A stretch of DNA of 64,000 nt from a virus: IMG/VR virus record IMGVR_UViG_3300025000_000064, positions 59,606 through 123,605 of that record; one strand, written 5' to 3'. How positions within the stretch are numbered: the stretch's first letter is position 1; each line of letters begins with the position of its first letter. The notes under the pieces were generated by a model. The model saw only the letters and a list, made by a program, of their open reading frames with translations, was not told where the DNA came from and did not search any database. Positions 51,094-60,577 of this stretch are shown piece after piece. Both the position numbers and the translations under genes were made by a program.

Positions 51094-51903
51094 TTAAAAT
51101 ATGTAACTTATCACACCTGACGAATCTTTATATGCTAATTGATTTTGGTCTGTTGAATAAAAAAATGAGTTTATTGGTGCATTTATTTCTGCGGAAGCTT
51201 TTGGTCTAAAAAATCCATCTCCGATATTTGGCTCTGCGGTAATTGCATATATTTCTAATTCATCATCAAGTTCGGGGGCAGTATCAAAAGTTAAGGTGTC
51301 TAAAACATAAGTTCCTAAAATATCAGGAGAATATCCTACTCCATTAAGTTCTATTCTGATGTTTGGATAGATTTCATCAGTTATAAAAACTTTGTTGACT
51401 CCATCAATATCTCCTGTGAAATTTACAGGTTGTTGACCCGATAAGAGATTTTGAGCAGAAAATCCATTTATTACACTTACATTAAACTCATTTGCACTAA
51501 AGTCTTGTGTTAAATTTCCAGCAATTGCAGCTTTTGCATCTAAATTATCTTGTAATCCATTAATTGTACTTATATTTTGAGTATGAGCAGAAGGAGTGAA
51601 GTCTAAAGGTTTTTCTGACAAATCACTATAACTTCCAGAAAAATTAGCTTTATTCTTAAATTTTTTAGAATCGAAATCATAGAACAAAATATCATCGTCT
51701 TGCAAATCAACTGTTTCAACATCTAATAATTCACTTGTTCTTGTTGCTCCAGATTTTATTATTGAGAAGTTTATATTTCTATTTCTCGAAACAGAAAAAT
51801 TAACATCTTCATTTTTAGAAACAGCAAAATTAATATTCGCATTCTTCAATGTGGAGAAATTGACATTATTATTTTTAGATATTGAAAAAATTATATCTGT
51901 CAT
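51094..51903 (-). CDS. Tail fibre protein with N-terminal decapeptide repeats
   Basis: 269 residues. The first 60 residues repeat a decapeptide with the core 'N-x-N-F-S/A-x-S/I-K' (VNFSTLKNAN, INFAVSKNED, VNFSVSRNRN, INFSIIKSGA). Further on come fibre-like segments (DTLTFDTAPELDDELEIYAI). It likely links the tail tip to the fibre. Confidence 0.6.
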   Translation of the reverse strand: MTDIIFSISKNNNVNFSTLKNANINFAVSKNEDVNFSVSRNRNINFSIIKSGATRTSELLDVETVDLQDDDILFYDFDSKKFKNKANFSGSYSDLSEKPLDFTPSAHTQNISTINGLQDNLDAKAAIAGNLTQDFSANEFNVSVINGFSAQNLLSGQQPVNFTGDIDGVNKVFITDEIYPNIRIELNGVGYSPDILGTYVLDTLTFDTAPELDDELEIYAITAEPNIGDGFFRPKASAEINAPINSFFYSTDQNQLAYKDSSGVISYIF

Positions 51904-52257
51904 TTATGAAACATCTCTTGTTGCATTTTTATTTATTTGAAAATTACCAACCCCAAGAGTGGTAATTTTGCCATTTGTATCTTTCATTCTAAAATCACAT
52001 GCATATTTGCCAGCAGATAAAGCTTCTGTTTCCGCACTTGTTAATGTCAATAATGACTTTCCGTTTGTTGGGTCAGAATGTTCAATTATTTCTTTTGGAC
52101 CAATCAGGGCAATTTCATCAGCATCATTGAGATTATTTTTTACAGTGAAGAATATTGTATAACCAGTTATGTCCAATGGCTCATCATTGTTATCTGCGTC
52201 TGTAAAATTTAAAGTATACGAATCATCATCGCCTTTATATTCTATGATATTTTCCAT
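51904..52257 (-). CDS. Baseplate upper protein-like (BppU N-domain)
   Basis: 117 residues. GDDDSYTLNFTDADNNDEPLDITGYTIFFTVKNNL matches the BppU N-terminal fold of lactococcal-type baseplates, and FRMKDTNGKITTLGVGNFQI the C-terminal strand. It anchors receptor-binding proteins in the baseplate periphery. Confidence 0.65.
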   Translation of the reverse strand: MENIIEYKGDDDSYTLNFTDADNNDEPLDITGYTIFFTVKNNLNDADEIALIGPKEIIEHSDPTNGKSLLTLTSAETEALSAGKYACDFRMKDTNGKITTLGVGNFQINKNATRDVS

Positions 52258-52307
52258 CTTTACCTCTGTTAAAAATACATATTAACTAATATGATATTAA
52301 TTATTAA

Positions 52308-52390
52308 AATTTATTTTGGTATGTTTGTATCTAAAATATATTTAACATGTTTTTATCTCACTAATTACTGAGAGATTTATGCTGAGAATT
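52308..52390 (-). repeat. Dispersed intergenic repeat, copy D (inverted)
   Basis: On the minus strand: AATTCTCAGCATAAATCTCTCA, then TGAGATAAAAACATGTTAAATATATTTT and GATACAAACATAC. Identical in layout to copies A, B and C. It contains TCTCA/TGAGA arms. It fills the gap between the 51904 and 52411 genes. Confidence 0.7.
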
Positions 52391-52410
52391 AATCATTTGA
52401 GTAATGCATA

Positions 52411-52947
52411 TTAAAATTCTATAGCAATCGCTTCAATTTCTTCTTTCGTTGTTGCTGCAACGATTTGACCTAAGACTGTTGCTCTTTTTGTTTCTACAAT
52501 TGCCTTATATGTTACAATCTCGATATATATTGCATTTGCTTGACTTTTTGTTATTTGACGGATATTGCCGTTAAAATCAATCAATGGCATTGGCAATATG
52601 TCTTCATCATTAAGATTACTGGTTGCAATCATTGCTCCCATGTAATTCATTTGGTCTTCTTGCTTGATATGTAATTTATATCCCAAAGTTGCTGAATCTA
52701 AACCATTCAAGAAAACATCTGCAAATTTTGATTGAACTTCAATGTTTTTTTCTGTTTTTAATTTTTCTAAATCAATAGGTTTTTCTACCACTTGACCATC
52801 AATAACTACAACATCTTTGTCATAAAGCTCAACAGGAACTTCTATATAATCAGGATAGTAATTGTAAGCTATAAGATTTCCTTTTGTTGGTTGGAAATCA
52901 ATGTTTATCTTTTGGTTTGTATTCATATTTATTATTTGATATTGCAT
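52411..52947 (-). CDS. Tail fibre assembly/chaperone-like protein (DUF4376-like)
   Basis: 178 residues. LGYKLHIKQEDQMNYMGAMI and YKAIVETKRATVLGQIVAATTKEEIEAI match the DUF4376/tail-fibre-associated pattern. It ends one base before the fibre gene starts (overlap TAATG). Likely a fibre-associated accessory protein. Confidence 0.65.
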   Translation of the reverse strand: MQYQIINMNTNQKINIDFQPTKGNLIAYNYYPDYIEVPVELYDKDVVVIDGQVVEKPIDLEKLKTEKNIEVQSKFADVFLNGLDSATLGYKLHIKQEDQMNYMGAMIATSNLNDEDILPMPLIDFNGNIRQITKSQANAIYIEIVTYKAIVETKRATVLGQIVAATTKEEIEAIAIEF

Positions 52948-54644
52948 TAGAAACTCCTCTCAATATCTACTATCAGCCCATAAGTTGCTGCATTTTGTAT
53001 ACTTAGAGCAGTAAGTCCTGATGCAATGATATTAAAAACAGGTGTTGCATCAGCGACAATTATAAGGGTATTATTGGAGTCAATACAGTAAGGTTCATGA
53101 CCTGATTCTGCCCTTAAAGGATATCTTGTACTGTCTGAATATTTTATTGCACCAACTGTAACTTTTTTTAGTTTTGTTGTACCTATATTGTGGTTTTTTA
53201 CAGTTTGAGCGTTGATAAAATTACCAGATGTTTGCTCGTAGTAATATTTTCCATTATAAGCATAACTTATAGGAGTTCCAAGAGTTGTTGATTTTGTAAC
53301 TTCACCTATTTTCACAAACTGTTTGTCTGTCCATACAGAACCATTAAACAATTGAGGTAATAGTGGATTTTGATTTATAAGTAAATTTAAATCACCGTTG
53401 TCGGGGGTTGTAGGTAAAACATATTCTTCTGTTATATTTCCTCCTTCATAAGTCACAGGATACCAAAATTTAACTTCGTTCATTATGGCATATCCCTGAC
53501 TATATCCACCAACAAGGTTCGCTTGAGGACGAATAGAATAGTAAGAATATGCAGTTGTATTTGGAATAACAATAACAGGATTAGTTCTAAAATCAGCAGA
53601 ATACGCATTTAATAAAACTGTCCAGTTTGTTCCGTCATTAGAGCCAGACACAGTAACTCTGCTCATACCACAATAAACAGTAGGATTTGAATTTGAATAT
53701 ATTTGTACTTTATTTAAAATTATTGGTGTAGAGCAAGATATTCGCATATAGTTTGCAATAGTTCCTGATTGAAAACTTGTGTATGTTGAATTAACGCCAT
53801 CTATGCAGTTCCAGCAGTCTCCCAACAAAGTATTGTTTGAATATAAATATTTGCCTACAGTAAATGTGTCTTTTGTTGCAGATGTAAATATGGGCGATAT
53901 TACATCGGCACTATATCCAATATTAAAAGCAATTGCAACAACACTATATGTTCCATCATAAAGATTTATTAAATCGTCTTCTTGAATAATAATTTTATAA
54001 ACACCGTCAGCACTTATTCCTGTAATATTTGCAATACTTGAAATCTCATAATGTTTGCCATTCGGGAAAGTTATTCCCAGATTTGCATAAGAAGAACCTA
54101 CTTTGAAACTTACTTCTGTATCAGAAACTTTTGTAATTATATCTGCATATCCGTTAACATCTGTGTTTCCTGAATTAGCACAGTAGGTTGTATAATTTTG
54201 TTTATTATTCAGTTGTCCTAAGTTTACAGCATTAGTTAAAACCAATCCATCTGACACAGAGAAAATTTCGTCTGCATTTCCATTTGTTAATGCTCTTTCA
54301 TTTAATTGAGTTTGAATAGCCGATGTAACACCTGATACATATTCTAATTCAGTTGATGTAACAGATGACGAATCTATTTTACCATCAGCATCAGCAATTA
54401 AAGCTGTACTTGCTGTTAATTCATTTGTTAAATAATAATCAAACATGGCAACAAACCAAGTTAACCAAGCGAATGTTAAATCCCATTCCCAGTTAAAATG
54501 ATTTGATTCTGGTTTTTCAGCAGATGTAAAGCCCAATGTTAATTTCTCATCACTTGGTCTTTCTCTGTTTGTTGTTCCAAAAGAAGCAGGAATATCATAT
54601 TCATCTCCTGTTGTTAATAAATCTGGTTTTATAGGTGCAGTCAT
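52947..54644 (-). CDS. Tail fibre with F5/8 type C (discoidin) domain
   Basis: 565 residues. A coiled and beta N-terminus precedes a carbohydrate-binding region: GDCWNCIDGVNSTYTSF and ISCSTPIILNKVQIYSNSNP, RVTVSGSNDGTNWTVLL, AIMNEVKFW, the classical discoidin layout. It probably binds surface sugars. The N-terminal FTFAWLTWFVAMFDYYL segment is unusually hydrophobic and may be the attachment to the baseplate. Confidence 0.75.
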   Translation of the reverse strand: MTAPIKPDLLTTGDEYDIPASFGTTNRERPSDEKLTLGFTSAEKPESNHFNWEWDLTFAWLTWFVAMFDYYLTNELTASTALIADADGKIDSSSVTSTELEYVSGVTSAIQTQLNERALTNGNADEIFSVSDGLVLTNAVNLGQLNNKQNYTTYCANSGNTDVNGYADIITKVSDTEVSFKVGSSYANLGITFPNGKHYEISSIANITGISADGVYKIIIQEDDLINLYDGTYSVVAIAFNIGYSADVISPIFTSATKDTFTVGKYLYSNNTLLGDCWNCIDGVNSTYTSFQSGTIANYMRISCSTPIILNKVQIYSNSNPTVYCGMSRVTVSGSNDGTNWTVLLNAYSADFRTNPVIVIPNTTAYSYYSIRPQANLVGGYSQGYAIMNEVKFWYPVTYEGGNITEEYVLPTTPDNGDLNLLINQNPLLPQLFNGSVWTDKQFVKIGEVTKSTTLGTPISYAYNGKYYYEQTSGNFINAQTVKNHNIGTTKLKKVTVGAIKYSDSTRYPLRAESGHEPYCIDSNNTLIIVADATPVFNIIASGLTALSIQNAATYGLIVDIERSF

Positions 54645-54687
54645 TATTTTAATACCTCTTATATAATATATTTATTTTTAATAATAT

Positions 54688-55302
54688 TTAAGTAATTTTA
54701 TCAAAGTTAGTAAGTAAAACTCCAGAAGGTAAAGCAACCTGTAAAAATTCTGACATATATTGTCTTTGATTATCTGTTAATTCTTGATTTGAATAATAAA
54801 TAGAAACTCCACAAGGAAAAACACTTGAATAATTTACTGTTTCTGAATTTGTTAATATTTTTACAATATTTATTATTTCTTCAGGGGTGCAACTTCCTAT
54901 ATTTCTTTTAATTTTTGCCTTAATTGCATTTCTATAAACAATATCTGTTCTTGTTTCCCCTACTGAGCCACCAAGTACATTTGAGTCATACCAAAAGCCT
55001 TCATTAAACCCAGAACCCAATGTATTATCAGAAAAAGCAAAGAATCCAATATCTAAATTAACTGTATATTTTCTTGGCTCTCCGACTATTTCACCAACAT
55101 GGTCAAGGTTTATTCCTTCAGCTTCATTTATAGTTCTTAAATATCTCAAATCATAAATTGCTTGATATATTAAATCTAACTCTTCTGAAATAGCTTTTAA
55201 ATACATTTCAAAGTTTGGTTGATTAAAATAGTTTTGAGGAATACTTTGTATCTTTTCAAATACAGAGCTTGGAATAAAAATATCTTTAATATCTTGCATC
55301 AT
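54688..55302 (-). CDS. Baseplate protein (Mu gp48/DUF2612-like)
   Basis: 204 residues. NEAEGINLDHVGEIVGEPRK near residue 60 is the typical 'LD-x-x-G-x-x-V-G-x-x-R' signature. The rest, TVNLDIGFFAF and YRNAIKAKIKRNIGSCT, fits the family that links the wedge to fibres. Genes run baseplate J, this one, then fibres, as in Mu-like contractile phages. Confidence 0.75.
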   Translation of the reverse strand: MMQDIKDIFIPSSVFEKIQSIPQNYFNQPNFEMYLKAISEELDLIYQAIYDLRYLRTINEAEGINLDHVGEIVGEPRKYTVNLDIGFFAFSDNTLGSGFNEGFWYDSNVLGGSVGETRTDIVYRNAIKAKIKRNIGSCTPEEIINIVKILTNSETVNYSSVFPCGVSIYYSNQELTDNQRQYMSEFLQVALPSGVLLTNFDKIT

Positions 55303-55314
55303 ATCTTTAATCCT

Positions 55315-56481
55315 TTAAACTATTGTTATTTTATCATCTGAGAATACAGCTATTTCGTCATAAGCTATTGTAATATCTTGTTCTACTTCATCTGATGTTG
55401 TGCCAACAGTTAATCCTAATTTAGTAATATTTGAAATTCCTGGAATTGCATAAATAATAGAATATAATCTTGTTCTTATTACATCATCTGATATTAACAA
55501 ATTTGAAGAAGCATAAGTTGTTAATGCCTCTTTTATTTGGTCGTCTCCATCATCAGGAAATAATGAGTTTGTTTCTATATCTATATAAATAAAAATTGGA
55601 ACACTTGTCGGTATTGTAAATCCAATATTTTGATTATTACCTTGAGAGTCAACAACCACTTCTGTTGTTGTTCCATAAGCTTGTATTCCAGCAGGACCTT
55701 TTAGCCAAATTGTTTCTGCTATTTCTGCCGAATCTCCACCATAAACAATTAATTCATAAGAATTTGCAGGTTGACCATCAACTACATTAGATGTTCTATT
55801 TTCCCTTATATTAACATCCAATACATTATCAACATCAGATACGTTTGAAATTAAAGCTTCAGAAGATGAAGTTCCACCTATTGATAATTGAAGTTCTCTT
55901 CTCTCTCTATATTCTGCATCTGTTTCTTCGTATCTGCCCAATGTGGTTTGTACATTTGCATTTGTTACAGATGCCCAACCACTTACAGGTGTTTCAATTA
56001 CAGTTAAAGTTCCAGATAATACAGAAATATCGCCATATTCTTGAGCAATAACATTGGCATCAATTGTACCTACAATTGGTATTATTATTTCTGATTCTGT
56101 TTCAAATTTATAAGATGTTCCCGTTACTGATATTATTGAACCAATTGGTATTATAGTTCCTACAGTTCCAACAAATGTACAATTAACAACAGTTTTGACT
56201 CCTGCTAATCTTTCGCAAGATGTATATTCTCCAATATTATCAAGTTGCAAGCCTTGTGAGCCTGAAGGATATTGACTGTAATATAGAGCTTCTAAATTAT
56301 CCCAGACATCAGCTAATTCACTTGATATTGTTATTAGAAGCACATCATTGCTTGTATCTGACTCAGATGGGCGAATTTGATATGAAGGATAGTAATTATC
56401 TTGAATATAAGCCTCTAAGCTCGATTCAATATCGGTTTGTTCTTTTTTAGAAAATCCGTCACTTGAAAGACCAAAGGTCAT
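55315..56481 (-). CDS. Baseplate J-like wedge protein (Mu gp47 type)
   Basis: 388 residues. DNIGEYTSCERLAGVKT, then VTGTSYKFETESEIII and the family core GRYEETDAEYRERRELQL, SSEALISNVSDVDNVLDVNIREN. These are conserved in baseplate J of contractile tails. It forms wedges around the hub. Confidence 0.9.
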   Translation of the reverse strand: MTFGLSSDGFSKKEQTDIESSLEAYIQDNYYPSYQIRPSESDTSNDVLLITISSELADVWDNLEALYYSQYPSGSQGLQLDNIGEYTSCERLAGVKTVVNCTFVGTVGTIIPIGSIISVTGTSYKFETESEIIIPIVGTIDANVIAQEYGDISVLSGTLTVIETPVSGWASVTNANVQTTLGRYEETDAEYRERRELQLSIGGTSSSEALISNVSDVDNVLDVNIRENRTSNVVDGQPANSYELIVYGGDSAEIAETIWLKGPAGIQAYGTTTEVVVDSQGNNQNIGFTIPTSVPIFIYIDIETNSLFPDDGDDQIKEALTTYASSNLLISDDVIRTRLYSIIYAIPGISNITKLGLTVGTTSDEVEQDITIAYDEIAVFSDDKITIV

Positions 56482-56503
56482 ATTTAATACCTCTTATAAT
56501 ATA

Positions 56504-56866
56504 TTATAAATTAAAATTTAATCCGTTTGCTGTTGCTGTTCCATAAATTGTATTAATTTTGAAACTGATTGACAAAACTCTTGTTTGGTTATTAAAATCA
56601 TAAGAAAACTCAATTACTGATTTAACGCCTGGTGTTTTTAAAATTCTATCTTTTATTGCTTCTGCTGCAATATATTTATTCTTTTTGCCCAAAACATATC
56701 TGAAATAATCCATTCCTGCTTCGGGATATATGCTAAAATTACCAACAGCAAAACTTAATCTGCTTTGTATATGTTGTAATATAGCATCTACGCCATCTAT
56801 CCAGACTGGCATTCCAGTTGTGAGGTCAATATCCCCATCCGATGTTAATTTAACCTGTAGTGTCAT
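56504..56866 (-). CDS. Baseplate wedge protein (gp25/W-like; Mu gp46 type)
   Basis: 120 residues. DLTTGMPVWIDGVDAILQHIQSRLSFAVGNFSIYPEAGMDYF is the canonical gp25/gpW pattern, and ALRxRILKTPGVKSV-like EAIKDRILKTPGVKSV follows. It is the initiator of sheath polymerisation in contractile tails. Confidence 0.85.
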   Translation of the reverse strand: MTLQVKLTSDGDIDLTTGMPVWIDGVDAILQHIQSRLSFAVGNFSIYPEAGMDYFRYVLGKKNKYIAAEAIKDRILKTPGVKSVIEFSYDFNNQTRVLSISFKINTIYGTATANGLNFNL

Positions 56867-56868
56867 TA

Positions 56869-57570
56869 TTAAAACGCTCCTGTATTTCCACCTTCTGGAT
56901 TTGTATGAACATGTCCATTTACTGATTTTTCACCACTTAAAACATTTGAGCCAGCAATAGTTGAATCAGAACTTATTGCACCGCCTGAATGAGTTGTTCC
57001 TGTTATTGTTACATTACCTGTTATTGTGGTATTGCCAATTATTTCCCATGTTCCATCAGTGTTTAATTTAAGTTTTGTTGCGGTTGCTTGTTTAACTAAA
57101 CATTCATCATCTTTTGTTAATGTTAAAGTAACACCTGAATTATATTTGCCAATTACTAAATCGTCAGCACTATGGTTTGGTATTGATTTATTAAAAGGAT
57201 TAAAGCAAGGAATAAATATTGAGTTTGAATAATTAAAATTATGATTTGGGTCAAGCTTATTTAAACTTCCTGTTGTTTTTGCCAAATCAATATCCATTGA
57301 CAATATATGTAAAATTCCTAAATCACCATCTTTTAAAGGCATTGATATAAAGAAATCACCAGTTAATAACATAAATACAGGAATATCAGTTAATACGGGG
57401 ACTTCTTCATATATATCTACATCAACCTCAAAAGCACCCATTATTTTAACATTTGCTCTTCTTGTTGTGCTATCATATTTTTCAATTCTTGCAATGTATG
57501 AAGTGCGAATACTGTTTTGTATATATTCCGCATATATAGTTTGCCATTGTAGCCATGAGTCAGGAGACAT
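56869..57570 (-). CDS. Baseplate spike protein (Gp138-like)
   Basis: 233 residues. An N-terminal OB-like region (YIARIEKYDSTTRRANVKIMG, PVFMLLTGDFFISMPLKDGD) is followed by a repetitive beta-helix (NTTITGNVTITGTTHSGG) and a His-rich tip NGHVHTNPEGG that can bind iron, as in Gp138/gpV spikes. It pierces the outer envelope. It starts next to the opposite-strand HNH gene. Confidence 0.8.
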   Translation of the reverse strand: MSPDSWLQWQTIYAEYIQNSIRTSYIARIEKYDSTTRRANVKIMGAFEVDVDIYEEVPVLTDIPVFMLLTGDFFISMPLKDGDLGILHILSMDIDLAKTTGSLNKLDPNHNFNYSNSIFIPCFNPFNKSIPNHSADDLVIGKYNSGVTLTLTKDDECLVKQATATKLKLNTDGTWEIIGNTTITGNVTITGTTHSGGAISSDSTIAGSNVLSGEKSVNGHVHTNPEGGNTGAF

Positions 57571-57656
57571 ATTTTCCTCGCTTTATTATATATTGTATTT
57601 ATTTTTAAAATATGTTATAATTTTATTATGTTAAAATTTATTATAAAGGTTTATGA

Positions 57657-58328
57657 ATGAGAGAAATTAAAAATTATATTAATGAAAAATTTGGAAGACT
57701 AACAGTTGTGAAATATAGTCACACTGATAAAAATTATAAAAAGTATTATATATGTTTATGTGATTGCGGAAATATTACTACTGTATCTATAGGTAATTTA
57801 AAAAATTGCATAAAATCATGTAGATATCTTAAGAAGGAATTACACTTAAAGAGGAATATTATCCATAATTTAAGTAATACTAGATTTTATAAAATACATA
57901 AATCTATGAAAGAGAGATGTTTAAATAAAAATAATAAAAATTTTAAAAATTATGGAGGAAGAGGAATTACAATACAAAAAGACTGGTTGAATTTTAATAA
58001 TTTTAAAAATGATATGTATGAATCATATTTATCTCATATTGAACAATATAGCGAAAAGCAAACAACCATAGATAGAATAGATGTTAATGGCAATTATGAA
58101 TTAAATAATTGCAGATGGGCGACTTGTAAAGAGCAAGTACACAATAGAAGGAGACAAAAGAGTCAAAAAGAATTTAAAGCAATATCTCCCGAAGGGATAG
58201 AATATATTAGCGATAATCAAATGAAATTTGCCAAAGAGCATGGATTATATTTTACTTATATAAGTAGATGTTTAAATAAAAAATACGGTTTTAAATCGCA
58301 TCATAAATGGACTTTTGAGTATATTTAA
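57657..58328 (+). CDS. HNH homing endonuclease (AP2/NUMOD1-like), opposite strand
   Basis: 223 residues on the strand opposite to all surrounding tail genes. RFYKIHKSMKERCLN, NYGGRGITIQKDWL and the HNH core TIDRIDVNGNYELNNCRWAT match the dnaB-linked HNH protein. The end, FKAISPEGIEYISDN, is nearly the same module. The zinc site is altered: CLCDCG is kept but SCGCL has become SCRYL. The 3' end overlaps the hub gene by four bases. It is a recently duplicated or imported mobile gene. Confidence 0.85.
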   Translation: MREIKNYINEKFGRLTVVKYSHTDKNYKKYYICLCDCGNITTVSIGNLKNCIKSCRYLKKELHLKRNIIHNLSNTRFYKIHKSMKERCLNKNNKNFKNYGGRGITIQKDWLNFNNFKNDMYESYLSHIEQYSEKQTTIDRIDVNGNYELNNCRWATCKEQVHNRRRQKSQKEFKAISPEGIEYISDNQMKFAKEHGLYFTYISRCLNKKYGFKSHHKWTFEYI

Positions 58329-59287
58329 ATTATGATAGCTTCTATATCACAACCAAAGTCCCCATCTGTATTATTTCCTGCCAATGTTATATTTTTAACA
58401 ATACAATAATTTTTAGGAAAGAATTTACTTTGTATTTGTAAATAGCTGCCAGGTATTATTTCTGGTATCATCAGTGTTTTAAACTGAAGCTTATGTTCTT
58501 TATCATATTGCTTAGTTTCAAACTTTTGTGTAGCTTCTGCAATACTTCTATTTCTTGCAGCAATTGATTTTGGAGTTGGTTTCTTAAGTGGTTTTCTTGT
58601 CTTGTTATATTTTTTATGAATTTTGGTAATCGTTTTCTCTATACTTCCAACCAATCCTGTTTCTTCACTTATTACAAAAGCATTGCTTGTTATTGCTGTA
58701 TCGTCTTTTTTTATAATAAGTTTATTATTCTGTATTGAATATCTAACACCATTTTTATAACAATATTCTTTTAAATATTTGGCAGAACTGCCAAATAATG
58801 TATGGGAATTTGTTATTACTGCTGTTTCATCAACATCTAATATTTTTGGGTCTGGAAGTCCCATTGAATTTGATATATCTTTTAATATTTTATAATAAGT
58901 TGTTCCCGAAGGATAAGTTTTATTTATTCTTGAATCTCTATATTGATTGCTTCCGTCTTCAAAAGTAATCTCAGTGGAAACGGTTGCACTATCATAAGAG
59001 TGTTTAACTTTTGAAATGTTTCCCATTCCAATAAGTTTATATTCTTCTTCGTAACCACCATATATAACACAATAAATATACTTATCTTCTATTGCTCTTC
59101 TTGTTTCTTCGTTAAGGTTGTATAGCGTACAAGATGATTCATTTGGTTCTTTCTCTGATGTTTTAACAACAGAAAACGACATATCAAAACCGTCTTTATT
59201 ATTTGTGGTTCTGGCATTAAATTTTTGACCTTTGCCATTTTCATCAGCAAGTTCTATATATAAACATCTGTTGAATAATGTACTCAT
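58325..59287 (-). CDS. Baseplate hub protein (gp27/gpD-like)
   Basis: 320 residues. A beta-barrel start (FDMSFSVVKTSEKEPNESSC) is followed by IIGMGNISKVKHSYDSATVST-like GNISKVKHSYDS, the hub core VRYSIQNNKLIIKKDD and a C-terminal DIEAIII. The layout fits central hub proteins of contractile phages. It lies next to the spike across the HNH insertion, as expected. Confidence 0.65.
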   Translation of the reverse strand: MSTLFNRCLYIELADENGKGQKFNARTTNNKDGFDMSFSVVKTSEKEPNESSCTLYNLNEETRRAIEDKYIYCVIYGGYEEEYKLIGMGNISKVKHSYDSATVSTEITFEDGSNQYRDSRINKTYPSGTTYYKILKDISNSMGLPDPKILDVDETAVITNSHTLFGSSAKYLKEYCYKNGVRYSIQNNKLIIKKDDTAITSNAFVISEETGLVGSIEKTITKIHKKYNKTRKPLKKPTPKSIAARNRSIAEATQKFETKQYDKEHKLQFKTLMIPEIIPGSYLQIQSKFFPKNYCIVKNITLAGNNTDGDFGCDIEAIII

Positions 59288-59308
59288 TAAATAAACCTAT
59301 TAATATTA

Positions 59309-59677
59309 TTATTGATTTTCAAAAACTATATTTGATATTGATAATTTATGTTCATCGCCTAAATTAAATTGACTTGGATAATCATTCTTATTAACTATAT
59401 TATAAGAGAATAAAAATGGTGTATTTAAATCAAAGAGATGTTGATAATTATGATATAAGTTCCAATTGGGAACAATCTTTGTTGTGCATAATAATTCTTC
59501 TAATTGATTATAAACTTCCAATGACCAGAACTCATAAAGATTATTCCATTTATACCAAAATATAAACTCTTTATTGTTTATATTTATATTATATTTAAAG
59601 GAAGAGTCTGCAAAAAGTGGTAAGTCTTGAGCCGTTATATTTTCTACCATATCAATAAAAGATTCTATTTTTATCAT
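59309..59677 (-). CDS. Baseplate plug-like protein
   Basis: 122 residues with FKYNININNKEFIFWYKWNNLYEFWSLEVY, resembling small baseplate plug proteins (DUF6983 type) of cyanophage-like minimal contractile tails. It sits between the hub and the Dit-like gene, the expected place. Confidence 0.6.
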   Translation of the reverse strand: MIKIESFIDMVENITAQDLPLFADSSFKYNININNKEFIFWYKWNNLYEFWSLEVYNQLEELLCTTKIVPNWNLYHNYQHLFDLNTPFLFSYNIVNKNDYPSQFNLGDEHKLSISNIVFENQ

Positions 59678-59699
59678 TTTATTATCCTTTATAGATTGA

Positions 59700-60563
59700 T
59701 TAATTAATCATATATTTTTGTATATCTAAATTAAACTCTCTTCTGCCTATCTCTATAATTTGATTTCTTTTACTGTCTGATACTGTTGGCATCCAAGCAT
59801 ATTTTCCATCCATTCCAGGCACAGAGACAAAATATGTATCTGGATTTGTAGCAAAACTATTTCTAAAATTTTCTATAGGGTTATTTACAACACCCTTTTG
59901 ATTTCCTTTATCTTTTGCTCCTGCTGTTTTATTTGCATTTGCTATTTTAGCTAGAATACTAGCGTTCGAGCCATCATTTTTTGCCAAAGAAGCAGCCAAA
60001 GCAGCTTTTAATTTTGCAATAATTTCTTTTGATAAAGTTGTTTTCTGAGAATTTACTTTTGGAGTTTCTTTAAATGTTAAACTAACATCCCAGCCATCTC
60101 CTGAGTCTATATTTTCCTGAAAAGAGATAGACTTTAGCATAAATCCAGAGTAAACCCTGCTGTTTATATCTAAATAATCAATTACAACGGCTTTTGCTTT
60201 TATCTTTTCTAATAATGCTAAAACATCTTCTTTTTTTCTTTTTTGAATGCCTGTTGTTGTCGAAGAAACTTGCATACCATTTGAATCAATTGGGATTGCA
60301 TTAACAATGGCTCCATTTTTTAAAAAAGTTGTTATATCTTCTTTTCTTATTATGAGTTCAACTTCTTCTTCAGCAGGAATAAATATTATTGCAGGAACTT
60401 CTCTAAGATTTTCAATTGAATTATCTGTAAAGCTTTTTCTTGTCTCCGAAGGGTGTTCTGTTATTGTATTCTCAGAACTATAATCAGAGCTTAAACAAAC
60501 TTTTATAAATAATTCTTTATTTTCCTGTGTTTCTGGGTCTTTATATGTTAAAAATAATGACAT
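59700..60563 (-). CDS. Dit-like tail protein
   Basis: 287 residues. The N-terminal half has a Dit-type pattern: ITTFLKNGAIVNAIPIDSNG, then AVVIDYLDINSRVYSGFMLKSISFQENIDSGDGWDVSLTFKE. An Ala-rich linker and a conserved end (WMPTVSDSKRNQIIEIGRRE) follow. It connects tube end and hub. The linker is unlike short Dit proteins. Confidence 0.6.
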   Translation of the reverse strand: MSLFLTYKDPETQENKELFIKVCLSSDYSSENTITEHPSETRKSFTDNSIENLREVPAIIFIPAEEEVELIIRKEDITTFLKNGAIVNAIPIDSNGMQVSSTTTGIQKRKKEDVLALLEKIKAKAVVIDYLDINSRVYSGFMLKSISFQENIDSGDGWDVSLTFKETPKVNSQKTTLSKEIIAKLKAALAASLAKNDGSNASILAKIANANKTAGAKDKGNQKGVVNNPIENFRNSFATNPDTYFVSVPGMDGKYAWMPTVSDSKRNQIIEIGRREFNLDIQKYMIN

Positions 60564-60577
60564 TTATTTATTCCTTA

